DNA of 64,000 nucleotides, from NCBI RefSeq assembly GCF_023740735.1, contig NZ_JAMRXH010000002.1, forward strand, positions 496,001 through 560,000. Reading direction: 5' to 3'. This document shows, piece by piece, positions 8,750 to 19,179 of the stretch (positions within the stretch are counted from its first letter, which is position 1; every line of letters starts with the position of its first letter). The DNA comes from Nocardia sp. CDC159 (GTDB lineage Bacteria > Actinomycetota > Actinomycetes > Mycobacteriales > Mycobacteriaceae). Both the position numbers and the translations under genes were made by a program. The notes beneath the pieces were generated by a model. It saw nothing but the letters and a program-made list of their open reading frames with translations. It was not told the DNA's origin and searched no databases.

Positions 8750-9049
8750 GTGGAGCATGGGCAACGACAACCGGACCCGAATGACGGACCGTGGATTAGG
8801 GCGGAGCACTGCGGCTATGTGAAGTGCGACCCGAAGACCGGTGCCGTGTTGGAGGTGCTGTGCCCCTCCATCCTGTGTCAGACCGTCGTCGCGGTGGTGA
8901 ACGGGCGGATAGCCGCGCACGAACGCAAGCTGCGCAACGTCGCGCCGGGGCCGTGCGTGTGGATCGGGGTGCGAGTCTTCGGATCAGAGTCGGTCGCGCC
9001 GAGCGTCGCGGCCTCTTCCGAGCAGCAGACCGAGAATCGTGATCGGTGA
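8750..9049 (+). CDS. Small hypothetical protein
   Basis: A 99-residue protein from the GTG at 8750, with AGAGGAG upstream. The core GYVKCDPKTGAVLEVLCPSI then LCQTVVAVVNGRIAAHERKL contains three cysteines (CD, LCPSILC) that could bind metal. No family recognised. It converges on the replication operon across a repeat-rich spacer at 9069-9154. Confidence 0.5.
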   Translation: MEHGQRQPDPNDGPWIRAEHCGYVKCDPKTGAVLEVLCPSILCQTVVAVVNGRIAAHERKLRNVAPGPCVWIGVRVFGSESVAPSVAASSEQQTENRDR

Positions 9050-9068
9050 CCACGCGAGTCAGATGCCG

Positions 9069-9154
9069 GGTTCACCCCGTACCTGGGGTACATCCCCAGT
9101 TGATGCTGGTAGAGAGCATTTTCGGGGGATGTACCTTCGGTACACCCCGTACCG
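9069..9154. repeat. Inverted and direct repeats between convergent genes; candidate terminator or replication origin
   Basis: GGTACATCCCC (9087-9097) is perfectly inverted as GGGGATGTACC (9125-9135), giving an 11-bp stem. The unit ACCCCGTACC occurs as direct repeats near 9074 and near 9144, each next to a GGTAC core. The stretch ends at the stop codon of the P-loop replication gene. A bidirectional terminator is the simple reading. Iteron-like spacing beside the replication genes also makes it a candidate origin for the excised element. Confidence 0.45.
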
Positions 9155-10426
9155 CTAAGCGGCGTCGGGCAGCCGGTACCGCGTGCCGCCCGCGACTTCG
9201 ATTGCGTGGATGTCACCGGTGTCGGTGAGATCGGCGAATGCGTCGTCGAGGTAGGGGCGGTGGGTGTTCTTCACGCGGCGGCGGATGTCGGAGGCGCTGA
9301 GTTCTGGCCCGTGCTTGCTCAAGACCCGCAAAACGGTGTTTCGAGCGAGGCCGCGCCGATGGTCGGCCCCGGCTTCCTCGCGTTCCACCGCCGCGATTCC
9401 GCGGGCCCGGTTGGCTTGCGCGGTATGTTCGGTCAGTGCGTTGCGGATCGCTGTGCGGGTGTGGTTGCTGTAGCGCATCACCCGCTCGGCCAGCGTCCAG
9501 TCCTCGTCACTGACCACGCTGCGGCCGTCCAGGATCATCAGCGCGGCAGCGACTTTCAGCCTGCACAGCAAGGCGTGCCCATTGAGCGGGTCCACGTTCT
9601 CATCGCGCAACTGCGCCAGCCGGTGACGACGGATCGAACTGGAGGCCGCTTCGGGAATCACCAAGAAGTCGGACTGCCAACGCGGCAGCCGCACCGTGAT
9701 CGGATCGGGCTGCGCCGGGGTGATGTCGGGTGCTTCAGGGTCGCGCACGTCCATCCACACGAACCGCTGCGTGGTCCCGCCATCGGCACCAGCGAACAAC
9801 GTCCCGGCCCGCAACGGTTGCACCCCGAGGGTGAGTGCCGCCCGGTAGGACTGCGCGGCGACCACCGATCGGGTTGCCTTCTGCGCGTTGGTGAATCCCA
9901 GCGCTTCACCCGAATACAGCTTGCGCAGTTCACCTTCCAGCGTCGAGCCTTGCCGACCCAGCAGCGACGCCAACGTGTCGACCTCCGGCACCGTGAACAA
10001 CATCCGATCCACCGGATTCGGAGCATCCTCGTCCGTCCCAGCGGGCCGGAACGTGCGCGCGATGCCCTCACCCGAACCCAACGGCAACTCCGCAACCTCG
10101 ATCTCCCAGCCCCGGTGATCGGTGAACACGACCGCCTCCCGCGCCGCGGATTCGCTGGCCCCCTTCCCCGCGCCGGACGGACCCACCAACGCGACGAACA
10201 GGTTGAGCGAGGCCGAACCGCCCACGGTCGCGGGCAGCTGGACAGTCGGCGGCACCGACGCCACCGCACGCGCCAACACCACGCCCAGCGTCGACCACGG
10301 ACCACACATCCGCGACCGTGAGAAATCCCGGATATGGGTCAGCACCGGACGCGCCTGCCAGAAATCCCCGCCCCGCTGCTCGTCGGCCCCGACGATCGCA
10401 TTGCCGTAATCCACACTCGCGCTCAC
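9155..10426 (-). CDS. P-loop ATPase/helicase-like replication protein, partner of the prim-pol
   Basis: About 423 residues from the GTG at 10426, which overlaps the prim-pol stop by 4 bp (GTGA). A Walker A loop is visible (VGPSGAGKGASES, near residue 80), with a likely Walker B/sensor region (LFTVPEVDTLASLLG). The C-terminal part (about 330-423) reads as winged helix (NTVLRVLSKHGPELSASDIR). This matches DUF3987/primase-associated helicases that follow prim-pol genes in plasmids, phages and integrative elements. It probably unwinds or loads at the element's origin. The frame extends upstream to 10681, but that part lies antisense-free inside the prim-pol gene and is not needed. Confidence 0.75.
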   Translation of the reverse strand: MSASVDYGNAIVGADEQRGGDFWQARPVLTHIRDFSRSRMCGPWSTLGVVLARAVASVPPTVQLPATVGGSASLNLFVALVGPSGAGKGASESAAREAVVFTDHRGWEIEVAELPLGSGEGIARTFRPAGTDEDAPNPVDRMLFTVPEVDTLASLLGRQGSTLEGELRKLYSGEALGFTNAQKATRSVVAAQSYRAALTLGVQPLRAGTLFAGADGGTTQRFVWMDVRDPEAPDITPAQPDPITVRLPRWQSDFLVIPEAASSSIRRHRLAQLRDENVDPLNGHALLCRLKVAAALMILDGRSVVSDEDWTLAERVMRYSNHTRTAIRNALTEHTAQANRARGIAAVEREEAGADHRRGLARNTVLRVLSKHGPELSASDIRRRVKNTHRPYLDDAFADLTDTGDIHAIEVAGGTRYRLPDAA

Positions 10427-11175
10427 GCCGCCACCGCCTTTCGTGCCGACGCCATGGTCCGTTCCACCTCGAGCTGCGACAACCCGGCCGCTTCGCCTGC
10501 GTCGGCAATCGCTTCCAGCACAACGGGATTCGCATGATTGGCATAGGCGCGCGAAGCGGCCCAGAACAAGGCATTGTTCCGGTTGCCCGCGCTGGCCTGT
10601 CGGACGAACCGGGCCAGACCCTCGCCCGTGCTCCGATGGTGCTGAGTAGTCCGCCGGTAGGGCAGCACCAGCGGAGGGCACACCCGTTCGCGCAGGTGCT
10701 CGGGCAGATCAGCGATCTCGGCACGATTGGCCCACTGGTACCGGCCGCCACTGGGATGCAGGCTCGGGGGCACAACCACGTATCCCGAATGGGTCTTGAT
10801 GTCGATACCGGGTGCACCGTCCACCTGGCCGCGCACCTTGCCGCCGCAGCGGAACCACAGATGCCAGCCGCCCCCGCCCGTGCGAGCGGTCCATGTTTCC
10901 GGAAGGTCACCGAGCGCGGCGATACTGCCCCCGTTGCGTGGGTCGATATCGAGCACCACGACCCCCGCAGGAGGACGGACACCGATGTTGCAGTGTGGGT
11001 TGCGCTTCCACCACCGCTTGATCACCTCCGGCTCAGTGGATGCGTCATCTTTGCCGTGCACGGTCACCGGAGCCTTACCTCGAGAAGCCAACGGCAGCAC
11101 CGCATGACCGGACCGCGCATAGGCAAGCGCGTGCTCGATCATGGCCACCGCATCGGTTGCTGTAGACTCGGACAT
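10423..11175 (-). CDS. Bifunctional DNA primase/polymerase (prim-pol) domain protein
   Basis: A 250-residue protein with the Prim-Pol (PF09250-type) layout. Two acidic residues sit in VVVLDIDPRNGGS near residue 96, a glycine-rich strand with His follows in GGGGWHLWFR, and the third region is GIDIKTHSGYVVVPPS. The opening GHAVLPLASRGKAP with WWKRNPHCNIGV is characteristic of the family. Such proteins prime and extend replication of plasmids, phages and RepPP-type actinomycete integrative elements. It is translationally coupled to the P-loop protein downstream. Length is typical for the isolated domain. Confidence 0.85.
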   Translation of the reverse strand: MSESTATDAVAMIEHALAYARSGHAVLPLASRGKAPVTVHGKDDASTEPEVIKRWWKRNPHCNIGVRPPAGVVVLDIDPRNGGSIAALGDLPETWTARTGGGGWHLWFRCGGKVRGQVDGAPGIDIKTHSGYVVVPPSLHPSGGRYQWANRAEIADLPEHLRERVCPPLVLPYRRTTQHHRSTGEGLARFVRQASAGNRNNALFWAASRAYANHANPVVLEAIADAGEAAGLSQLEVERTMASARKAVAA

Positions 11176-11260
11176 GAGTTTGCGGAATCATCCTTCCAGG
11201 TAGATCGGTGTTTCCCACAGTCCCGGCCGGTGCTCCAACACCAGCCGGGACTCTTTGCTT

Positions 11261-11479
11261 CTAGGCAGCATCGGCCTGATCGCCGAACTGCTCGTTCTCC
11301 CACGCGATCACGTCGACGAGCCGGTACCGGGCATAGCGGCCCACCATCGCGTAGCGCGGTCCCTTCCTCGGCCTGCGGGCAGCCCACGCCGCCAGCGTCT
11401 TTACCGGGACCTTCAACCGTGCGGCCAGTTCCTCTCGCGTGAGCCAGTCGTTCCCGGACATCGGCGCAGCGTTGGACAA
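11261..11479 (-). CDS. Excisionase-like/AlpA-type HTH protein
   Basis: A 72-residue MerR-like winged helix: WLTREELAARLKVPVKTLAA then AVGRYARYRLVDVIAW in the usual DNA-binding arrangement. These small proteins act as excisionases or activators in integrative elements and phage satellites. The TTG at 11479 is preferred because AGGAGG lies about 6 bases upstream; an ATG at 11461 is possible. It lies 85 bp upstream of the prim-pol gene and divergent from the XRE regulator, the usual arrangement for a control switch. Confidence 0.78.
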   Translation of the reverse strand: MSNAAPMSGNDWLTREELAARLKVPVKTLAAWAARRPRKGPRYAMVGRYARYRLVDVIAWENEQFGDQADAA

Positions 11480-11538
11480 AGGGGCCTCCTGTGTAGAGCG
11501 GACGTACCAAGGGCAGCTGGTACCCTCGGGTCATCATG

Positions 11539-11640
11539 ATACAACATGAGCACCGACAGATTTCATCACAGATTGTTTTGATGGTATTGTCTGCATGTCA
11601 GAGCATGTTGCAACATGTTGAGCAGGTTGTGTTGAGGAGG
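11539..11640. promoter_or_regulatory. Divergent control region with operator-like palindrome
   Basis: The spacer between the excisionase-like gene and the XRE regulator is AT-richer than its surroundings. It contains the perfect palindrome CATGTTGCAACATG at 11614-11627 and a further CAACATG half-site at 11542-11548. The palindrome lies just upstream of the regulator's AGGAGG (11635-11640). Binding of the XRE protein here would repress its own gene and possibly the excision/replication genes, as in phage-like lysogeny switches. Confidence 0.5.
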
Positions 11641-11647
11641 TTGTTAC

Positions 11648-12517
11648 GTGGTCGATCCAGATCGCGCGATCGGTAAGCGCATCGAGGCGCTGCGCACGGC
11701 CTGGGGCCTGAGCCAGGACCAGATGTCCGAACGCCTCCGCGCGGCGGGCCTGAACTGGTCGCAGGTCACCCTGTCCAAGGTGGAGGCGGGACAGCGGCCG
11801 ACAAAGTTCTCCGAAATCCTCACCCTCGCCGACTTGTTCAGCGTCGAGATCGCCGAGCTGAGCCCCGACGGCGGCGGGTTCGCCTACCAGTACCACAAGG
11901 TCCGCCAGGACCGGGACAACGCTGCGGAGCGGATGCACGAGGCCGAACGCGCCTTGGAGAAGGCCCGGCACTGGCACCGCCAGTTGTCCGAACGGACGGC
12001 TCGCTTGCGGCTGGCGATGGAATTGGCCAGCGGGCAACGCGGCCCCTACCGGGTCAACGAAGACCCCATGGAGTTCCTGCACCACCTGCACGCCTACCTG
12101 TGGCCACCCACGCTCATCACGCCCCAGAAGCCCGCCGACGAAGCCGACGCCCTCGGCGTACTCGAGCAATTGGGAGTGGACGAGGCCACCATCGCCGACG
12201 CCCGCACCCGCGTCAGCGCAGACGTCGCCACGGTGCGCGCCGACCTCGAAAACGGCAACACCTCTACGCCGTTCCCGGACTACGTCAAGGCGCTGGACGA
12301 GCCCTGGGAGTCAGCCAGCGGCGATATCCCTCACCCCAGCAATCCGATGTTCGAGGAGGACATGCAAGGCATCGAAGACCACTTCACAACCGCAATGGCC
12401 GTGCGAATCCTGGCCGAACGCTTCCCCTACGTCCGATTCACCACCCCGGACTGGGACACATCCGAGGACGCGCACGACCGCCCGCCCGTCGTCCAAGGAC
12501 TGATCACCGACGACTGA
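11648..12517 (+). CDS. XRE-family HTH regulator, probable element repressor
   Basis: A 289-residue protein. Residues 8-65 form a Cro/C1-type HTH (IGKRIEALRTAWGLSQDQMS then TLSKVEAGQRPTKFSE). A charged coiled-coil-like segment follows (QDRDNAAERMHEAERALEKA). The GTG start has AGGAGG seven bases upstream. It is transcribed toward the integrase and divergent from the excisionase-like gene. By position it is the master regulator of the element; its inducer is unknown. Confidence 0.75.
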   Translation: MVDPDRAIGKRIEALRTAWGLSQDQMSERLRAAGLNWSQVTLSKVEAGQRPTKFSEILTLADLFSVEIAELSPDGGGFAYQYHKVRQDRDNAAERMHEAERALEKARHWHRQLSERTARLRLAMELASGQRGPYRVNEDPMEFLHHLHAYLWPPTLITPQKPADEADALGVLEQLGVDEATIADARTRVSADVATVRADLENGNTSTPFPDYVKALDEPWESASGDIPHPSNPMFEEDMQGIEDHFTTAMAVRILAERFPYVRFTTPDWDTSEDAHDRPPVVQGLITDD

Positions 12518-12567
12518 CTAACCACCCAAAACCGTTCCACGACAACAGAAACGAGCAAGGAGACCCG

Positions 12568-13797
12568 TTGCCCAGGCAACCTCTCGCCATCGGCACATAC
12601 GGCAAGATCAGCTGCAAAGAGCAACCCAATGGCAGCTGGCGCGCCAGCACCCGCTACCGCGACGACGACGGCGAAACCCGCACTGTCCAAGCCTTCGGAC
12701 CAACCAGGGCCAAAGCCGAAGCCGCACTCAAGAACAAGCTGAAGGACCGAAATCCCGGACAGGAAAAGGCCATTACTCGCGAGACCAAGCTTGCGGACCT
12801 GGCAGACCTGTGGCTGAGCGAACTCGAGTACGAGAAGCGAACCGTACCGCAGACTATCGAGCAGTACCGGGACGAGATCGACGTCTCCACCGACAAGCGC
12901 GCCAAGAAAGACACGATCAAAATCAAGTCCGCTTTGGGAGGCGTGCGGGTCAGAGAAGCCACTACATCACGACTAGACCGCCATCTGAAGAAGGTCGCCG
13001 AGACCGGCGCATGGAAAGCGCGAATCCATCGCGTGATCCTCTCCGGCATGATGGGCCTCGCTGTCCGACACGACGCGATAAGCCAGAACCCAGTCCGCGA
13101 AGTCGCACGCATCCATCGAAAGAGGGACAAGCCGCGCGCAGCCGACATCGCCACGCTGACGGCGTTGCGGGAACAGCTCAAAGCCTGGCAGTTGGGTGGC
13201 GAGATCGACGGCATTCCGGCATATACCTCCGGTCCGAAGCGATCCCGGATGATCCTCGATATCGCTGATGTCCTGCTCGGCACCGGTGTACGTCCTGGCG
13301 AAGTGCTCGCGATCCGGTGGTGCGACCTCGACCTTGCCGCCGAGCTTCCCCGAGTGACCATCTGCGGCACCATCATTCGCCTCAAGGGCAAGAAAGAGGA
13401 TGGCAAGGGCCTGATCCGTCAGGAGTGGACCAAGACCGATGCCGGGTACCGCTCCATCGCACTGCCGAAGTTCGCCGTGGACACGCTCATGCGACGGAAG
13501 CTCGACGCGAAGTCGAACAAGCTCGATCTCGTGTTTCCAAACCGGAACGGAGACATCTACGACCCCCACAACTTTCGGCGCAGCTGGCGCGAAGCGCGAG
13601 GGACCACGTTCGCCTGGATCACCCCGAAGACATTCCGCAAGTCGGTTGCGACACTGATCGCGAACGAGCACAGCGCACAAGGCGCAGCAAGCCAACTGGG
13701 CCACGCCGACGACGGCGCGACGGCCCGCAAGCACTACATCGACAAGCCGCACGAAGCACCCGACTTCACGGCGATCCTGGATCGGCACGCAGGCTAA
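12568..13797 (+). CDS. int: Tyrosine recombinase integrase
   Basis: A 409-residue site-specific recombinase. It has an N-terminal arm-binding-like domain (ISCKEQPNGSWRASTRYRDD), a core-binding SAM-like region (LADLADLWLSELEYEKRT) and a C-terminal catalytic domain. The active-site Arg I is in LLGTGVRPGEVLAIRW, the H/KxxR box is TPKTFRKSVATL, GHAD follows, and the Tyr nucleophile is in KHYID. The first His of HxxR is Lys here. The TTG start at 12568 is chosen because AAGGAG lies five bases upstream; an open frame continues to 12100 inside the regulator gene. The gene ends 66 bp from attR and converges on the tRNA it uses. Confidence 0.9.
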   Translation: MPRQPLAIGTYGKISCKEQPNGSWRASTRYRDDDGETRTVQAFGPTRAKAEAALKNKLKDRNPGQEKAITRETKLADLADLWLSELEYEKRTVPQTIEQYRDEIDVSTDKRAKKDTIKIKSALGGVRVREATTSRLDRHLKKVAETGAWKARIHRVILSGMMGLAVRHDAISQNPVREVARIHRKRDKPRAADIATLTALREQLKAWQLGGEIDGIPAYTSGPKRSRMILDIADVLLGTGVRPGEVLAIRWCDLDLAAELPRVTICGTIIRLKGKKEDGKGLIRQEWTKTDAGYRSIALPKFAVDTLMRRKLDAKSNKLDLVFPNRNGDIYDPHNFRRSWREARGTTFAWITPKTFRKSVATLIANEHSAQGAASQLGHADDGATARKHYIDKPHEAPDFTAILDRHAG

Positions 13798-13816
13798 AAC
13801 GTGTCGTTTTCGTGTC
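13796..13816. promoter_or_regulatory. Putative integrase arm-type site, right end
   Basis: AAAACGTGTCGTTTTCGTGTC, overlapping the integrase stop codon, matches 2368-2388 at 19 of 21 positions. It contains two ACGTGTC/TCGTGTC units in the same orientation and lies 47 bp from attR. Role inferred from its pairing with the left site. Confidence 0.45.
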
Positions 13817-13863
13817 AACGGGCCTGATTACGGCCCGCTAATCGCAGCGTTTCCGCTGGTAGA

Positions 13864-13900
13864 TGGAGCCGCCTGGGGGAATCGAACCCCCGACCTTTTC
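13864..13900. repeat. attR: 37-bp repeat inside tRNA-Thr
   Basis: This copy is identical to 2214-2250 and forms the 3' part of the intact tRNA-Thr gene, from the encoded CCA through the T arm and variable loop to the edge of the anticodon stem. It marks the right boundary of the integrated element. Confidence 0.88.
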
Positions 13901-13939
13901 ATTACGAGTGAAGCGCTCTACCGACTGAGCTAAGGCGGC
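13864..13939 (-). tRNA. tRNA-Thr(CGT)
   Basis: On the minus strand the gene folds as a full cloverleaf. The acceptor is GCCGCCT/AGGCGGC, the D arm GCTC/GAGC, the anticodon loop CTCGTAA with anticodon CGT (reads ACG), and the T arm GGGGG-TTCGATT-CCCCC. The discriminator is T and CCA is encoded (minus-strand 13866-13864). The outermost anticodon-stem pair is mismatched (C-A). It is the integration target of the element and stays functional because the element supplies an identical 3' end. Confidence 0.95.
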
Positions 13940-13996
13940 GTGCCTTGCGGCGGGTGCGAGTCTATCGTCTCGGGGGCGGATCGCGAAAATCGGTGG

Positions 13997-15208
13997 TCAG
14001 GTCGTGCGGGCGGAGATGAGGGTGGCGACCATGGCGGCTACCGCGAAGCGGGGTTTGACGTTGAGGTCGAGGGCCTCGCGGCAGGCCAGGACGGCCTCGA
14101 TGGAGCGGAGCAGGCCCTCGGGGCGGACGTCGGTGGCCAGTTCGCGGATCTGGTCGGGGAGGTCGGGGTGGGTCAGGGAGACGGGGGTGTCGGGGGTGGG
14201 GCGGGCCGCGCCCAGGCGGACGGCGAGGGCGTCGCGGTAGAGGCCCGCGACGTCGATCAGGGCGCGGTCGAGGGCGTCGCGTCCGGTGCGGGTGGCGCGG
14301 GATTTCTGGCGGCGCTCCAGATCCTTGAGTGCGCCCGCTGAGCCGCGGGTGGCCGATGCGGTGCCCTTGCCGGTGCCGCCCGCGCCGAGGGCGGTGGCCA
14401 GTTCCTCGCGCTCACGCTCGTCGCGGGCCGCGCTGACCTGCTTGGCCTCCTCCTCGGCCGCCTTCACCAGTTCGTCGGCGGCCGCATAGGCCGCGGCGGG
14501 GCGGGCCGTGGCGCCCACCAGGGCCAGGGCGCGCTTGCGGCGCGACCGCGCCTCCTCGTCGGTGGCCAGGCGGCGGGCACGGCCGACATGTCCGCCGCTG
14601 ACCGAGGCCGCCCAGGCCGCGGTATCGGCGTCCAGGCCGTCGCGCTCGCGCAAAACCTGGGCGATGGCGGGGACCGACGGTGTCACCAGATGGATGTGCC
14701 GACAACGCGATCGCAGTGTCACGGAGATGTCCTCGGGGTCCACCGACGGCGCGCACAGCAGGAAGACCGTCCGCTCGGGCGGCTCCTCGACGACCTTGAG
14801 CAGCACGTTGCCCGCCGCCTCGGTCAGCCGGTCGGCGTCCTCGATCACCACGACCTGCCAGCGGCCGGTGCTGGGTCGGCGCGCGGCGACCTGGACGATC
14901 TCGCGCATTTCCTTGGTCCCGATGCTCAACCCCTCGGGGACCACCCGGCGCACATCACCGTGCGTACCCGCCATCGTGGTCGTGCAGGCATGACAGCGTC
15001 CGCAGCCCGGTGTCCCCGGGTCGGTGCACTGCAAGGCGGCCGCGAAACACAGCGCCGCCACCGACCGCCCCGATCCGGGCGGTCCGGTGAACAACCACGA
15101 ATGCGTCATCGCCGACGAGGACACGCCGCTGCGCGCCGCCACCGCCGCGGCCGTCAGCTCGGACTCGACCGCATCCTGGCCCACCAGCCGATCGAAGACA
15201 CCCGCCAC
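13997..15208 (-). CDS. holB: DNA polymerase III subunit delta'
   Basis: About 403 residues. The AAA+ clamp-loader features are a P-loop (WLFTGPPGSGRSVAALCFAA), a zinc-binding CxxC-rich segment (PGCGRCHACTTT) and the SRC region (LRSRCRHIHLVTPS). The Walker A Lys is replaced by Arg (GSGRS), as is usual for non-hydrolysing delta' subunits. It is part of the replicative clamp loader. The GTG at 15208 (VAGVFDRLVGQDAVESEL) is chosen because conservation with mycobacterial delta' starts there. This gene next to tRNA-Thr matches M. tuberculosis Rv3644c. Confidence 0.88.
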   Translation of the reverse strand: MAGVFDRLVGQDAVESELTAAAVAARSGVSSSAMTHSWLFTGPPGSGRSVAALCFAAALQCTDPGTPGCGRCHACTTTMAGTHGDVRRVVPEGLSIGTKEMREIVQVAARRPSTGRWQVVVIEDADRLTEAAGNVLLKVVEEPPERTVFLLCAPSVDPEDISVTLRSRCRHIHLVTPSVPAIAQVLRERDGLDADTAAWAASVSGGHVGRARRLATDEEARSRRKRALALVGATARPAAAYAAADELVKAAEEEAKQVSAARDEREREELATALGAGGTGKGTASATRGSAGALKDLERRQKSRATRTGRDALDRALIDVAGLYRDALAVRLGAARPTPDTPVSLTHPDLPDQIRELATDVRPEGLLRSIEAVLACREALDLNVKPRFAVAAMVATLISARTT

Positions 15209-15257
15209 GCCGTACACCCTAGCCGTCGCCACCGACAGCTCGACGCGGCCGCCCGGA

Positions 15258-15773
15258 TCAGGAGACGCGCTGATACGTCGAATTGGCGCCGTCGAGTGCC
15301 TCGCGGATGATGTCGGCGTGCCCACTGTGGTGGGCGATCTCACGGAAGATGTGCAGCAGCGTGAAACGTACTGTCTGCCAAACCCTTTCCGGAACCCAGG
15401 GCGAGGTCGGGGTGGGAATGACGGTATCGAGGCTGTCCACGCCGCGGATCAGCGCCGCGGTGTCGTCGGCGACGGTCTCCCACTGCTTCAGCAGCCCCTC
15501 GACGGTCTCGTCCGGGCCCATTCGGTATTCCGAATCGAATTTGGACACATCGAGTTTCGCGTTCTCGTCCCGCTCGACGAGTACCGTGTACCAGTGCCGT
15601 TCGCAGCTGACCAGATGGTGCAGCAGCCCGCCCAGCGTCAGTTCGCTGACGGTCGTGCGCTGGCGAGCCTGCTCGTCGTCGATGCCGCGCAAGGTGATCC
15701 GGAACAGCTCACGCTGACTGTCGAGCATGGCGATCAGGTCCTCACGTTCCTGATCGATCGAGGGTGCGGTCAT
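15258..15773 (-). CDS. DinB/DUF664 family protein
   Basis: A 171-residue four-helix-bundle protein of the DinB superfamily. Possible metal-binding histidines are in GLLHHLVSCERHW near residue 52 and in LLHIFREIAHHSGHADIIRE near residue 145. Actinobacterial members include mycothiol-dependent enzymes, but most are uncharacterised. The ATG at 15773 is preceded by GGAAGGG. It lies between holB and topA, where M. tuberculosis has a different gene. Confidence 0.82.
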   Translation of the reverse strand: MTAPSIDQEREDLIAMLDSQRELFRITLRGIDDEQARQRTTVSELTLGGLLHHLVSCERHWYTVLVERDENAKLDVSKFDSEYRMGPDETVEGLLKQWETVADDTAALIRGVDSLDTVIPTPTSPWVPERVWQTVRFTLLHIFREIAHHSGHADIIREALDGANSTYQRVS

Positions 15774-15861
15774 CGGAAGCCCTTCCGCTGGACGTGCTCG
15801 GATGGCTCGACACGCTACGGCAGGAGACCGACCGAAAACGGACAACGGCCGATTTCCGCGA

Positions 15862-18735
<2,874 letters not shown>

Positions 18736-18914
18736 CGGCGAACACACCTTTCCTGTCGACCCGCGCGGCGCGTGGCACGCACCGCGCGGCTGGGGCAAGC
18801 GGAGGACACAGATATCTCCCGCCAGAGACGTTTATACCTGGTTGTTTGACCGCACCTGCGGTACGGCGTGTTGGAATGCCCCGGTTTGCGGTCGAGTGTA
18901 CTGCCCCGGATACA

Positions 18915-18951
18915 GCTCGTCCCCCACCGCGGTGGGCGGTGAGGGACGAGC
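18915..18951 (-). terminator. Hairpin downstream of cspA
   Basis: GCTCGTCCC (18915-18923) pairs perfectly with GGGACGAGC (18943-18951), and the loop contains a further CCACCGCGGTGG palindrome. It lies 21 bp after the cspA stop. There is no U-tract, so it is a terminator-like or transcript-stabilising hairpin rather than a canonical intrinsic terminator. Confidence 0.6.
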
Positions 18952-18972
18952 GATCGAACCTTGGTTACGCGC

Positions 18973-19179
18973 TCAGCTGATGGCGCGAACTCCGGTGGCC
19001 TGCGGGCCCTTGGTGCCCTGGCCAACCTCGAACTCGACCTTCTGGTTCTCCTCGAGGGTGCGGAAGCCCGTCCCCTGGATCTCGGAGTAGTGGACGAAGA
19101 CGTCAGCGGAGCCGTCCTCGGGCGCGATGAAGCCGAACCCCTTCTCCGCGTTGAACCACTTCACAGTTCCCTGTGCCAT
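18973..19179 (-). CDS. cspA: Cold-shock protein CspA
   Basis: A 68-residue OB-fold protein with both RNA-binding motifs: KGFGFI (RNP1) and DVFVHY (RNP2), and the N-terminal [18 protein letters not shown] typical of the family. It binds single-stranded RNA/DNA and acts as an RNA chaperone. AAGGA precedes the ATG. In M. tuberculosis the same gene lies beside topA (Rv3648c). Confidence 0.96.
   Translation of the reverse strand: MAQGTVKWFNAEKGFGFIAPEDGSADVFVHYSEIQGTGFRTLEENQKVEFEVGQGTKGPQATGVRAIS

Larger units (their letters stand above)
2214..13900. mobile_element. Integrative element of about 11.7 kb in tRNA-Thr
   Basis: Bases 2214-2250 and 13864-13900 are an identical 37-bp direct repeat. 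The right copy is the 3' part of an intact tRNA-Thr gene, including its encoded CCA. Between the copies lie a tyrosine integrase next to the right end, an excisionase-like HTH protein, two XRE regulators, a primase-polymerase with a partner P-loop protein, three small proteins and a type VII secretion-related cargo. Core chromosomal genes lie to the right. The layout matches actinomycete integrative elements with a prim-pol (RepPP-like) replication module. No FtsK/SpoIIIE-type translocase (the TraSA role) is visible, so I infer a non-self-transmissible or reduced element. Confidence 0.88.

Noticed and set aside
9206..10321. A 371-codon plus-strand frame opposite the P-loop replication gene
   Set aside because: The minus-strand gene has a Walker A motif and is coupled to prim-pol; the plus frame is low-complexity.
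12100..12567. Upstream extension of the integrase frame inside the XRE regulator
   Set aside because: It overlaps a supported gene in another frame and the residues are Arg/His-rich. The TTG at 12568 has a good ribosome binding site.
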